Assembly: GCA_024403255.1 (NCBI GenBank)
Contig: JAKSSE010000001.1
Location: 40,390-104,389 of the forward strand
DNA: 64,000 nucleotides
Reading direction: 5' to 3'
Source: Lachnospiraceae bacterium
Lineage (GTDB): Bacteria > Bacillota > Clostridia > Lachnospirales > Lachnospiraceae
The translations under genes and the position numbers were made by a program. Below the pieces are notes generated by a model. The model saw nothing but the letters and a program-made list of their open reading frames with translations, was not told where the DNA came from and searched no databases. Each line of letters begins with the position of its first letter. Within the stretch, counting starts at the first letter, position 1. Shown here piece by piece: positions 16,858-25,401 of this stretch.

Positions 16858-18396
16858 TTGTATAGTGAAATTATGTCTGCGATTCTTGAGGGAATCGACA
16901 GTGTTTTAGTGCGTGTAGAAACGGACATTTCTGATGGAATGCCTGTTTTTGAGATGGTTGGATATCTTTCTTCTGAAGTAAAGGAATCAAAAGAAAGGGT
17001 GAGAACGGCTCTTAAAAACAGTGGTATTTCTCTTCCTGTAAAAAGAATTACAGTAAATTTTTCCCCAGCGAATATAAGAAAAAGTGGATCCGGATTTGAT
17101 TTGCCTATAACGGTCGGGATTTTAATTGGCATGGGAATTTTGCCAAAAGAAAACTGCAGGGATGTGCTTGTAGTTGGCGAGATGAGCCTTGATGGAGATG
17201 TGATTCCTATCAATGGAATTTTATCAATGGTAGCGAAGGCAAAAGAAGAAGGGATAAAGCATTGCATAATTCCGAAAGGGAATGCGAAAGAAGCTTCGCT
17301 TATTACGGGGATTACATGCTATCCAGTTGAGCATTTAAGTGAGGTTATAGAATTATTAAATCTGGATGAAGATAAAAGAGATAGTTTTTTGTATGAGGAT
17401 AATAAGGCGGTAGAAGAATATATTGAAAAGACTTTTGATTTTGACATGATTAGTGGCCAGAAATTTGTAAAAAGAGCCTGCGAGGTTGCGGCAAGTGGAA
17501 TGCATAACCTGCTTCTTATTGGGCCAGCTGGAAGTGGAAAAACAATGATGGCAAGATGTATTCCATCAATTCTTCCGCCCATGACAGAAAAAGAGCAGCT
17601 TGAATTATCAAAAATTTATTCAGTTGCGGGTCTTTTTAAAAACAGAAGCAGTCTGATGACCCAAAGGCCTTTTAGAAATCCGCACCATACAATTTCAACA
17701 ATAGGGTTAACTGGAGGTGGAAGCAGAGATATAAAGCCTGGAGAAATCACATTGGCACATTGCGGCGTTTTGTTTTTAGATGAGTTTTTGGAGTTTACAA
17801 AGTCTTCAATTGAAATTCTTCGTCAGCCCATGGAAGATCGGGTAATTAATATCACAAGAAATAAAGGGAATTATACTTTTCCTGCTGATTTCATGCTTGT
17901 TGCGGCGACGAACCCATGTAAGTGTGGTTATTTTCCGGATTTAAACAGGTGCACCTGTACTAGTGCGTCAATTGAAAGATATTTGGGTAAAATGTCAGGT
18001 CCAATGCTTGACCGAATTGATATTACGGCAGAAACGCCGCAGATGGATTTTGAATCGCTTGTAAATGGGGAAAAAGGTGAATCCTCAAAAGATATAAAAA
18101 AGAGGGTGATTACCGCAACTCAGATACAAAAAGAAAGGTTTAAAGGTACCAGTATCAGGTTTAACAGTGCGATTCCATCTTCAAGAATAGAGGAGTTTTG
18201 TCAGCTTTCGAAAAAAGATGAGCAGTATATGAAGGATGTTTATGAAAATCTTGATTTATCTGCCCGAAGCTATTTTAAGATTCTTAAAGTTGCAAGAACT
18301 TTGGCGGACATGGATGAAAGTAAAAATATAGAAACACGTCACCTTAAAGAGTCAGTTTTTTACAGAAGCATAGATAAAAAATTTTGGGAGAGGTAA
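16858..18396 (+). CDS. comM: YifB/ComM family AAA+ ATPase (Mg chelatase-like)
   Basis: 512 aa. The N-terminal S5/Lon-C-like fold segment runs from the start to about residue 180 (SAILEGIDSVLVRVETDIS, KESKERVRTALKNSGISLP, VNFSPANIRKSGSGFDLPI). The AAA+ core follows: Walker A GPAGSGKTMMAR, the Mg-chelatase-type FRNPHHTIS, Walker B GVLFLDEF. CKCGYFPDLNRCTC is a conserved cysteine cluster. ComM is a hexameric helicase that promotes branch migration during natural transformation, which fits the adjacent dprA. The start is TTG 16858 (M-Y-S), with GAGGAA at 16849-16854; relatives begin with MYS. Confidence 0.93.
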   Translation: MYSEIMSAILEGIDSVLVRVETDISDGMPVFEMVGYLSSEVKESKERVRTALKNSGISLPVKRITVNFSPANIRKSGSGFDLPITVGILIGMGILPKENCRDVLVVGEMSLDGDVIPINGILSMVAKAKEEGIKHCIIPKGNAKEASLITGITCYPVEHLSEVIELLNLDEDKRDSFLYEDNKAVEEYIEKTFDFDMISGQKFVKRACEVAASGMHNLLLIGPAGSGKTMMARCIPSILPPMTEKEQLELSKIYSVAGLFKNRSSLMTQRPFRNPHHTISTIGLTGGGSRDIKPGEITLAHCGVLFLDEFLEFTKSSIEILRQPMEDRVINITRNKGNYTFPADFMLVAATNPCKCGYFPDLNRCTCTSASIERYLGKMSGPMLDRIDITAETPQMDFESLVNGEKGESSKDIKKRVITATQIQKERFKGTSIRFNSAIPSSRIEEFCQLSKKDEQYMKDVYENLDLSARSYFKILKVARTLADMDESKNIETRHLKESVFYRSIDKKFWER

Positions 18397-18399
18397 TTT

Positions 18400-19470
18400 A
18401 TGAAATATACATACTGGTTAGCGTGCATGCCTTTTGGCAGCGAGAAAAAGCGTATGCTTGTAGGAGATTATTTTTCAGCGAAAGCGGTATATGAAACAAA
18501 AAAAGAAGAACTGGAAAGGTTAAGCTATCTTAATGAGTGTGATGTTAAGGCTCTAACGGACCTTGGCTGCAAGAAAAAATATATAGAAGATTATGAAAAA
18601 ATAAAGGAGCAGGATATAGTTTTTTGCCCCTATACATCAGTGGAATATCCGTCCAGACTTCGTAATATTTATAATCCTCCTTTTGCATTGTTTTACAAAG
18701 GAAAACTTCCCAAAGAGGAGGGAATAAAAATCGCTGTTGTAGGTGCAAGAGTCTGTTCTGCCTATGGACAGAAAATAAGTGAACAGATAGGAGAAGCTTT
18801 TGGGAAAATTGGGATTGATGTCATAAGTGGTATGGCAAGAGGCGTTGATAGTGCAGCGCATTATGGTGCTCTTAAAGGAAATGGGAAAACTTTTGCCGTT
18901 CTAGGGTGTGGCGTGGATATTGTATATCCAAGACAAAATAGGGAGCTGTATAACCGTATATTAGAAAATGGAGCTGTAATTTCTGAGTATGCACCGGGCA
19001 CGCCTGCTCAGCCAATTTTCTTTCCTCTTAGAAACAGGATAATCAGCGGTCTTTCCGATGTAGTGATAGTAACGGAAGCAAAAAGAAAAAGTGGATCTTT
19101 AATAACGGCAGATTTAGCCATGGACCAGGGACGTGAAGTTTTTTGTGTACCAGGAAGAGTGGGGGATAGTTTGTCAGAGGGGACAAATGACTTGATACAT
19201 CAAGGGGCAGGAATAATCACCTCCTTTGAACAGTTAATGAACGACCTTAATCTTACATATAAACCAGAAAAAAATGGGGTATATAACATTGGAGGATTAA
19301 GTAAAGACGAGGTTACCTTATACAAAGCTTTGGATGAGTATCCAAAGTCTCTGGATAATATTTTAGATGATTCGAATCTTACAATTTCGACTGTTTTTGA
19401 AGTTATATCATCTCTTATGAGTAAAGGCCTTATTAAAGAAACTTTCAAGAATAATTATGTGAGATGTTAA
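18400..19470 (+). CDS. dprA: DNA-processing protein DprA
   Basis: 356 aa. DprA protects incoming single-stranded DNA and loads RecA in transformation. It has an N-terminal SAM-like helical part, then the Rossmann-like core with VVGARVCSAYG, SGMARGVDSAAHYGAL, VLGCGVDIVYPRQN, SEYAPGTPAQPIFFPLRNR and the stretch REVFCVPG. The C-terminal 60 residues fit the DprA winged-helix domain (PKSLDNILDDSNLTISTVFE). It starts 4 bases after comM, so the two DNA-uptake genes are probably co-transcribed. No other competence genes are seen here. Confidence 0.95.
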   Translation: MKYTYWLACMPFGSEKKRMLVGDYFSAKAVYETKKEELERLSYLNECDVKALTDLGCKKKYIEDYEKIKEQDIVFCPYTSVEYPSRLRNIYNPPFALFYKGKLPKEEGIKIAVVGARVCSAYGQKISEQIGEAFGKIGIDVISGMARGVDSAAHYGALKGNGKTFAVLGCGVDIVYPRQNRELYNRILENGAVISEYAPGTPAQPIFFPLRNRIISGLSDVVIVTEAKRKSGSLITADLAMDQGREVFCVPGRVGDSLSEGTNDLIHQGAGIITSFEQLMNDLNLTYKPEKNGVYNIGGLSKDEVTLYKALDEYPKSLDNILDDSNLTISTVFEVISSLMSKGLIKETFKNNYVRC

Positions 19471-19481
19471 AACTTTTCCTC

Positions 19482-19511
19482 TTGACACGAAAAAAACCTT
19501 TGTTGTATATT
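19482..19511 (+). promoter_or_regulatory. Sigma-A promoter for topA-codY
   Basis: A perfect TTGACA (19482-19487), an 18-base spacer and TATATT (19506-19511). A Shine-Dalgarno AAGGAG at 19551-19556 precedes the topA ATG by 5 bases. Confidence 0.8.
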
Positions 19512-19561
19512 TATGCACGTTTCTAATGACTATATATAGAAGAAACATTTAAGGAGCATAT

Positions 19562-21631
19562 ATGGCAAAGTATCTAGTTATCGTAGAGTCCCCTGCTAAG
19601 GTTAAAACAATTAAAAAGTTTTTGGGAAAAAACTATGAAGTTATGGCTTCTAATGGCCATGTAAGAGATCTTCCAAAAACCAGAATGGGAATTAAGGTTG
19701 AGGATAATTACGATCCTGAATATATAACAATTCGAGGAAAGGGAGATCTTCTTGCGGGTCTTCGAAAAGAAGCAGCAAAGGCAGATAAAGTTTATCTTGC
19801 AACTGACCCTGACCGCGAAGGAGAAGCAATTTCATGGCATCTTATGACAGCGTTAAAGCTTGATCCTAAGAAAACTTTTAGAATTAGCTTTAATGAGATT
19901 ACCAAGCCAGCTGTAACTGCGGCTATAAAAAGCCCACGCGAGCTTGATATGGGACTTGTAGATGCACAGCAGGCTCGTAGAGTATTAGACAGACTTGTGG
20001 GTTATCAGATTAGTCCACTTCTTTGGAAGAAGGTAAAAAGAGGTTTATCAGCAGGACGAGTTCAGTCTGTTGCTTTAAGAATTATCTGTGACAGAGAAGA
20101 TGAAATTAACGCTTTTATTCCAAAGGAATATTGGACTTTGGAGGCTGATTTTAAGGCAGATGGCGAAAAGAAGCCTTTGACTGCTAAATTTTATGGCGAT
20201 ACAAAGGGTAAGCTTGAGCTAAACAGCGAGGCTGAAGTAGATAAAGTTATTAAGGCTATAAGTGGGCAGGATGCAGTTGTATCTGAGGTGAAGAATTCTT
20301 CAAGAACCAAGAAATCGCCTATGCCATTTACAACTTCTACCATGCAGCAGGAAGCTGCTAAGGCTTTAGGCTTTTCTGTTACTAAGACCATGCGTGTTGC
20401 ACAGCAGCTTTACGAAGGAGTATCTGTAAAGGGTCGTGGTAATATGGGTCTTATCACATACCTTCGTACTGATTCTGTTCGTGTATCTGATGAGGCGATG
20501 GCTGCTTCAAAAGCGTATATTGGTGAAAAGTATGGAGAAGAATATCAGGGAGGACCTCAGGCAGCTAAAAAGACTGGTTCTAAGATTCAGGACGCACATG
20601 AGGCTATTAGACCTGCAGATATTACCCTTACACCAGATGAAGCAAAGGAATCTTTGACAAGAGATCAGTTCCGTCTTTATCAGCTTATCTGGAAGAGATT
20701 TGTTGCAAGCCGAATGAAAGAGGCAACATATGCAACCACTTCAATAAAAATTACTGTTGGTGGTTATGTATTTACAATGTCTGCATCAAAACTTACTTTT
20801 GATGGTTTCTTAAGTGTATACAGGGATGCTGATGATAAAGAGGAAAAGAATCTTTATTCTGGCAATTTGAATGAAAAAGATGTGTTGGCTTTAGAAAAGT
20901 CAGAAAAGACTCAGCACTTTACTCAGCCACCAGCACATTTTACTGAGGCGTCTTTAGTTCGTACTCTGGAAGAAATTGGAGTAGGACGTCCTTCTACTTA
21001 TGCACCTACAATTTCTACTATTCAGGGAAGAAGATATATAACATTAGAAGGTAAGAACATCTTTGTTACTGAAATCGGAGAGATTGTAAATGGCATCATG
21101 AAAGAGTCGTTTGGCTCTATCGTTGATGAGCACTTTACTGCAAATATGGAGTCACTCCTTGATGGAGTTGAGCTTGGCAATATTCCTTGGAAGACTCTGA
21201 TTGAGAATTTCTATCCAGATCTTCATCAGTCAGTTGAAAAGGCTGAAAAGGAATTAGAGAAGATTGAAATCCATGATGAAGAAACAGATGTTATTTGTGA
21301 CCAGTGTGGACGAAACATGGTTATCAGGTATTCTATTCATGGAAAGTTCCTTGCTTGTCCAGGCTTCCCAGAGTGTAGAAATACTAAAACATATCTTGAA
21401 AAGGTAGGAATTGCCTGCCCTAAATGTGGAAAAGATGTTGTTTATAGAACTACAAGAAAAGGTAGAAGGTACTTTGGATGTGAAAGTGCACCAGAGTGTG
21501 ATTTCATGAGTTGGTCAAAGCCTCTTGAAAAGAAGTGTCCTAACTGCGGTGGGTATATGACAGTTAAGGGTAAAAAAGCGGTTTGTGCTGATGAAAAATG
21601 TGGTTATACTGAGGATCTTCAGGAAGAATAA
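19562..21631 (+). CDS. topA: DNA topoisomerase I
   Basis: 689 aa type IA topoisomerase that relaxes negative supercoils. It opens with the TOPRIM domain (YLVIVESPAKVKTIKKFLG, then the DPDREGEAISWHL motif). The active-site Tyr is in GLITYLRTDSVR near residue 300. The C-terminus has three cysteine zinc-ribbon units (CDQCGRNMVIRY..., CPKCGKDVVYR..., CPNCGGYMTVK...), as in other Firmicutes TopA. The gene has its own promoter after dprA and its stop overlaps the codY start as TAATG. Confidence 0.97.
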   Translation: MAKYLVIVESPAKVKTIKKFLGKNYEVMASNGHVRDLPKTRMGIKVEDNYDPEYITIRGKGDLLAGLRKEAAKADKVYLATDPDREGEAISWHLMTALKLDPKKTFRISFNEITKPAVTAAIKSPRELDMGLVDAQQARRVLDRLVGYQISPLLWKKVKRGLSAGRVQSVALRIICDREDEINAFIPKEYWTLEADFKADGEKKPLTAKFYGDTKGKLELNSEAEVDKVIKAISGQDAVVSEVKNSSRTKKSPMPFTTSTMQQEAAKALGFSVTKTMRVAQQLYEGVSVKGRGNMGLITYLRTDSVRVSDEAMAASKAYIGEKYGEEYQGGPQAAKKTGSKIQDAHEAIRPADITLTPDEAKESLTRDQFRLYQLIWKRFVASRMKEATYATTSIKITVGGYVFTMSASKLTFDGFLSVYRDADDKEEKNLYSGNLNEKDVLALEKSEKTQHFTQPPAHFTEASLVRTLEEIGVGRPSTYAPTISTIQGRRYITLEGKNIFVTEIGEIVNGIMKESFGSIVDEHFTANMESLLDGVELGNIPWKTLIENFYPDLHQSVEKAEKELEKIEIHDEETDVICDQCGRNMVIRYSIHGKFLACPGFPECRNTKTYLEKVGIACPKCGKDVVYRTTRKGRRYFGCESAPECDFMSWSKPLEKKCPNCGGYMTVKGKKAVCADEKCGYTEDLQEE

Positions 21632-22386
21632 TGAGCACAAGGTTACTTGATAAAACAAGAAAACTAGGTAATGTATTAAGAAACAGTTCTTCAAACAAAG
21701 CTTGCGTTAGCGAGCTTGCGAGGACTGTTTCTTCGCTTATAATGGGCAATGTTTATCTTGTGTTAAAAGATGGGGTTGTAGAAGAATGCGTAGAAGTTGC
21801 AAAAAAAGTTGACTCTTTTTCAATAGGGAACATTCTGCCAGAAGATATAAATACATCCTTATTACAGTTTGCTTCGACCAAAGAGAATATTAGACTTGGA
21901 GAAATTGGACTTGATGAAAATAAAGATGCATTCGCAATTATTTTGCCTATTGAAACTAAAAACTGCAGATATGCGAGCGTTATAATTTTAAGAGAAAATG
22001 ATCCGTTTGATATTGAGGATATAATTATAGCTGAATATTTTTCCAATGCTTTAAGCCTTCTTCTTGGTAACGAGAATAATCAGAAACAGGATGAAAAAAA
22101 CAGAAATCTAGAAGCTGTAAAAAGTGCTTTAAACAGTTTGTCACATAAAGAATATATGGCTGCTAAAGCTTTGTTTAAGGTACTTCCAATTGAAGGAGGA
22201 CTTATTGTTACTTCAAAAATTTCAGAAGAATATGAGATTACAAGATCAATAATAATAAACTGTATTAGTAAGCTTGAAAGTGCCGGAATTATTGAATCAA
22301 GATCGATGGGGGCAAGAGGCACAAATATAAAAATTAAAAATCCTGTCATTTATGATGAAGTTTTCAAAGAAAACGTCGATATATAA
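21631..22386 (+). CDS. codY: Global transcriptional regulator CodY
   Basis: 251 aa. CodY senses GTP and branched-chain amino acids and represses nutrient-limitation genes in low-GC Firmicutes. The N-terminus LLDKTRKLGNVLRNSS starts the GAF-type effector domain; the C-terminal winged helix-turn-helix is near residues 190-240 (ITRSIIINCISKLESAGIIE, then SRSMGARGTNIKI, the most conserved part of CodY). It overlaps topA by one base and so shares its promoter. CodY is known to control flagellar operons in Bacillus, and the fla/che cluster begins directly downstream. Confidence 0.96.
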   Translation: MSTRLLDKTRKLGNVLRNSSSNKACVSELARTVSSLIMGNVYLVLKDGVVEECVEVAKKVDSFSIGNILPEDINTSLLQFASTKENIRLGEIGLDENKDAFAIILPIETKNCRYASVIILRENDPFDIEDIIIAEYFSNALSLLLGNENNQKQDEKNRNLEAVKSALNSLSHKEYMAAKALFKVLPIEGGLIVTSKISEEYEITRSIIINCISKLESAGIIESRSMGARGTNIKIKNPVIYDEVFKENVDI

Positions 22387-22429
22387 GAAAATGCATATTG
22401 TCATATATTCAAAGGATTGAATTATTAGT

Positions 22430-22456
22430 AAAAAGGGACTTTTATAGTCCCTTTTT
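22430..22456 (+). terminator. Intrinsic terminator after codY
   Basis: A perfect 11-bp stem: AAAAAGGGACT (22430-22440) and AGTCCCTTTTT (22446-22456) around TTTAT, with a T-rich end. The A/T symmetry means it could also act on the opposite strand. Confidence 0.9.
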
Positions 22457-22469
22457 GTTTGGAGGTAAA

Positions 22470-22517
22470 ATGTACGATTTAGTACCTTTGCACTATCAAA
22501 ACCACAATATATGGTAA
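22470..22517 (+). CDS. Possible 15-aa small ORF with strong ribosome binding site
   Basis: ATG at 22470 is preceded by GGAGGT (22461-22466) and encodes MYDLVPLHYQNHNIW before TAA. It lies between the codY terminator and the -35 element of the flgB promoter, so it would only be transcribed by readthrough from codY or from a promoter I cannot see. I do not recognise the peptide. The main support is the good ribosome binding site; the length is short enough to arise by chance. Confidence 0.25.
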   Translation: MYDLVPLHYQNHNIW

Positions 22518-22524
22518 TAATCCC

Positions 22525-22552
22525 TTGCATTTTTCACAAGATACACTATAAT
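22525..22552 (+). promoter_or_regulatory. Sigma-A type promoter of the fla/che operon
   Basis: TTGCAT (22525-22530), a 16-base spacer and TATAAT (22547-22552). Transcription would begin near 22559. No sigma-D type (TAAA / CCGATAT) element is seen, so the early operon appears to be read by the housekeeping sigma factor. Confidence 0.75.
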
Positions 22553-22562
22553 GTAAAGGAAT

Positions 22563-22592
22563 AAAAGGGTAATAGTATCTTTGTGCCCTTTT
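22563..22592 (+). promoter_or_regulatory. Hairpin in the flgB leader
   Basis: AAAAGGG (22563-22569) pairs perfectly with CCCTTTT (22586-22592) across a 16-base loop, starting a few bases after the predicted transcription start and ending just before the flgB ribosome binding site AAGGAGG (22602-22608). It could protect the 5' end of a very long mRNA or bind a regulator. It lacks a T run of its own. Confidence 0.4.
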
Positions 22593-22612
22593 ATACAAAG
22601 GAAGGAGGCAAA

Positions 22613-23005
22613 ATGATTACTTCAGAAGCGTTTGATTATATAAACGTGCTTGATAAAGCTGCTGATGCCAGCTATAAGCGAGAGGAAATCATAGCAAATA
22701 ACCTTGCTAATGCGACTACTCCGGGTTACAAGCGCCAGGATCTTGATTTTGCGCTTTACTTAAAAAGAGAGCTTGGAAAGTCAAAGCATATCGCATTAGA
22801 CCAGAAAGTAGATGATGTTCACTTAAGACATCTTAATCCTCCTGTTTACGAGGATCACGAAAGCTATTCATACAGACTTGATGGAAACAATGTAGACATT
22901 GCTACAGAGAACGTAGAGCTTGCTTCAGAGCAGCTTCGTTATCAGGCGATTACAGGTTCTATCTCAAATCAGTTCGCACAGCTTAATGCTGCAATGCAGA
23001 AGTAG
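22613..23005 (+). CDS. flgB: Flagellar basal-body rod protein FlgB
   Basis: 130 aa proximal rod protein, exported by the flagellar type III system. The N-terminus has the rod/hook family motif IIANNLANATTPGYKRQDLDF; the C-terminus ends in the amphipathic helix ASEQLRYQAITGSISNQFAQ. ATG 22613 is chosen over the upstream in-frame GTG 22583 because AAGGAGG is four bases before it and the extra residues would overlap the leader hairpin. It is the first gene of the large fla/che cluster, directly after codY as in Bacillus. Confidence 0.95.
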   Translation: MITSEAFDYINVLDKAADASYKREEIIANNLANATTPGYKRQDLDFALYLKRELGKSKHIALDQKVDDVHLRHLNPPVYEDHESYSYRLDGNNVDIATENVELASEQLRYQAITGSISNQFAQLNAAMQK

Positions 23006-23015
23006 GAGGTAGCTT

Positions 23016-23468
23016 ATGGGTTTATTTCAGGGATTTGATATATCCGCATCCGGTATGACTGCTCAGCAGTTCCGTATGGATATAATTGCCGAAAATATTG
23101 CAAATGTTAACACCACACGTACCGAGGACGGCACTCCATATAAGCGTCAGGTAGTTCGTTTTGAAGAAAAAGAGATGCGTACTAAATTCGGTCACGTTTT
23201 ATCTCATGCAAAAGCTAGAGCTACAAAATATTCTGGAAATGGTGTAAAAGTAGCAGAAGTTTTTGAAGATAACGAGACAGATGACATCATGGAATATGAT
23301 CCATCACATCCAGATGCAGATGAGAATGGTTATGTTCATTACCCAAATGTAAATACTGTTACCGAAATGACAAACTTAATCGATGCCTCAAGAGCATATG
23401 AGGCAAGTGCTACAGCCTTCGATGCGCTTAAAGCATCGGCCCAGGCAGGTCTTAACATCGGAAAGTAA
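23016..23468 (+). CDS. flgC: Flagellar basal-body rod protein FlgC
   Basis: 150 aa rod protein. The N-terminal FDISASGMTAQQFRMDIIAE and IANVNTTRTEDGTPYKRQ are the family signature (ENIANVNT), and the C-terminal part has TNLIDASRAYEASATAFDAL, the conserved rod/hook C-terminal helix. It follows flgB after 10 bases with AGGAGG upstream. It builds the rod with FlgB and FliE. Confidence 0.96.
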   Translation: MGLFQGFDISASGMTAQQFRMDIIAENIANVNTTRTEDGTPYKRQVVRFEEKEMRTKFGHVLSHAKARATKYSGNGVKVAEVFEDNETDDIMEYDPSHPDADENGYVHYPNVNTVTEMTNLIDASRAYEASATAFDALKASAQAGLNIGK

Positions 23469-23476
23469 GGTAAAGT

Positions 23477-23788
23477 ATGGACATAATGAGACTTACAAAT
23501 GTATCAAATGACACCATAGCAAAAAAGGCTACACATGACCTTCACAATGTTGTTAATGGTTCAAGTTTTGATACTTTATTTAAAAAAGTTTTAGGTCAGA
23601 TTGACGATGCAAACCAGCTTCAGATGGATGCATCGACTGCAGAACTTGAATTTGCGATGGGAGAGTCAACTAATACACATGACCTTCTTATTGCACAGCA
23701 AAAAGCTCTTATTTCACTTCAGTACACTACTGCAGTGAAAAATAATGTGATGGAAGCATATAACAATATTATGCAGATGCAGATTTAG
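23477..23788 (+). CDS. fliE: Flagellar hook-basal body complex protein FliE
   Basis: 103 aa, the usual FliE length. It links the MS ring (FliF) to the rod. The C-terminal half with TAELEFAMGESTNTHDLLIA and ALISLQYTTAVKNNVMEAYN is the conserved FliE helix region. It is spaced 8 bases after flgC and 6 before fliF. Confidence 0.94.
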   Translation: MDIMRLTNVSNDTIAKKATHDLHNVVNGSSFDTLFKKVLGQIDDANQLQMDASTAELEFAMGESTNTHDLLIAQQKALISLQYTTAVKNNVMEAYNNIMQMQI

Positions 23789-23794
23789 TAAAAA

Positions 23795-25399
23795 ATGGCA
23801 GAGAGAATTCAGGATTTAATTAGCAAAATACAGGAATGGTGGGCTAAATTCACCACAAGGCAGAAGGCACTTATCATAAGTCTTGCTGCTGTTGTTTTGG
23901 TTGCTGTTGGAATAACAGTTTATTTTGCGACCAAGCCGGAATTCTATACTTTGGCAACTGCGGAGAATGCCCAGGAAGCAGCTACAATTAAGTCTCTTCT
24001 TGAGGGTAATAATATTTCATTTACCCAGTCTGATGATGGAATGACATTCACCATCAAAAAAGAGGATGAGGCTACTGCATCAATCCTTCTTGGAACAAAC
24101 AACATCCCTTCAAACGGTTACAGCATCAATGATGTATTTGAGGGTGGATTTTCTGCAACAGAGGCAGACAAAGAGAAGAAGTATCAGCTCTATCTTGAGT
24201 CAAGGTTTGAATCACAGCTTGCATCAATGGATGGAGTTTCATCAGCTCAGGTTAATTTGAGCATTCCGGATAATGACGGAACCATTCTTTCTTTGAACGA
24301 AGAAAGTTATGCAAATGTTATTTTAAAACTCGATTATGAGATGCCACAGGAGACAGCAGCCGGTATTGCAAACTGGATATCTACAGGTCTTGGAAATGAG
24401 ACTTCAGATAATATTCTCATCATGGATAATGCAGGAAATGTTCTTTTCTCTGGTGGTGATTCTTCAAGTATTATGGGTATTGCAAATTCGCAGATTACTC
24501 AAAGACAAAAACTTGAAAGCATTATAAAGGGCCAGGTTAAGGATGTTGTTGTAGGAACTGCTGTCTATGATAACTGTGCAGTTGGTCTTAATCTTGTTGT
24601 TAAGTTTGATGAAAATGAAATAGTAGATCACCATTACTATGTTGATGAGGGTCAGACTCAGGGATACCTTGATAGTCGTTCTGAATATACAGAGGAATCT
24701 AATTCGGGAAGTGGTGGCGTTCCAGGTACTGATACAAATGATGATGATACTACTTATGTTCTTGAAGATAATCAGCAGACATCAACAGCAATATCAGATA
24801 TAACAGAGAATTATCTTCCAAGTGAGAGAATTACTACCACAAGAGGCACTGTAGGAGATATTGATTATGACGCATCTTCGGTTACTGTAGTTGTTACGAA
24901 CTATGTAATGTACAACGAAGATATTCTTAGAGACAATGGAACACTTGGGGATCAGTCATTTGATGAATACACTCAGGGTATTCAGATTGCCAAGACAGAA
25001 GTTGATCAGGATCTTTATGCAGCAGTTGCAAATGCAACAGGTTTTTCACCTGAAAAGATTACTATTCTTGCATATGATGTTCCATTTTTTGAATACTCTA
25101 GTGGCGGAAGAACAGTTCAGGATTACCTTCAGATCATACTTGCAGTTGTGGTATTCCTTATGCTTGGCTTCATTGTTCTTCGTACTCTTCGAGGAAACAA
25201 AGAAGAAGAGGAAGAGCCAGAACCAGAATTATCTGTTGAGGATCTTCTTGAAACTACAAGAGAGACTGATGAGGAACTTGAGTCTATTGGCTTTAGTGAG
25301 AAATCCGAAGCCAGACTTCTTATAGAGCAGTTTGTAGATGAACAGCCAGAAGCAGTAGCATCGCTTCTTCGTAACTGGCTTAATGAGGATTGGGGTTAA
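23795..25399 (+). CDS. fliF: Flagellar MS-ring protein FliF
   Basis: 534 aa. It forms the membrane ring that seeds the basal body. The first membrane helix is near residues 24-46 (ALIISLAAVVLVAVGITVYF), followed by the ring-building domains, with QLASMDGVSSAQVNLSIPD typical of RBM1/2. The second helix is near 437-460 (LQIILAVVVFLMLGFIVLR). The C-terminal tail (EARLLIEQFVDEQPEAVASL) is the FliG-binding segment. An acidic, Thr- and Asp-rich loop near residue 300 interrupts the periplasmic part, as in other FliF. Confidence 0.96.
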   Translation: MAERIQDLISKIQEWWAKFTTRQKALIISLAAVVLVAVGITVYFATKPEFYTLATAENAQEAATIKSLLEGNNISFTQSDDGMTFTIKKEDEATASILLGTNNIPSNGYSINDVFEGGFSATEADKEKKYQLYLESRFESQLASMDGVSSAQVNLSIPDNDGTILSLNEESYANVILKLDYEMPQETAAGIANWISTGLGNETSDNILIMDNAGNVLFSGGDSSSIMGIANSQITQRQKLESIIKGQVKDVVVGTAVYDNCAVGLNLVVKFDENEIVDHHYYVDEGQTQGYLDSRSEYTEESNSGSGGVPGTDTNDDDTTYVLEDNQQTSTAISDITENYLPSERITTTRGTVGDIDYDASSVTVVVTNYVMYNEDILRDNGTLGDQSFDEYTQGIQIAKTEVDQDLYAAVANATGFSPEKITILAYDVPFFEYSSGGRTVQDYLQIILAVVVFLMLGFIVLRTLRGNKEEEEEPEPELSVEDLLETTRETDEELESIGFSEKSEARLLIEQFVDEQPEAVASLLRNWLNEDWG

Positions 25400-25401
25400 A
25401 G

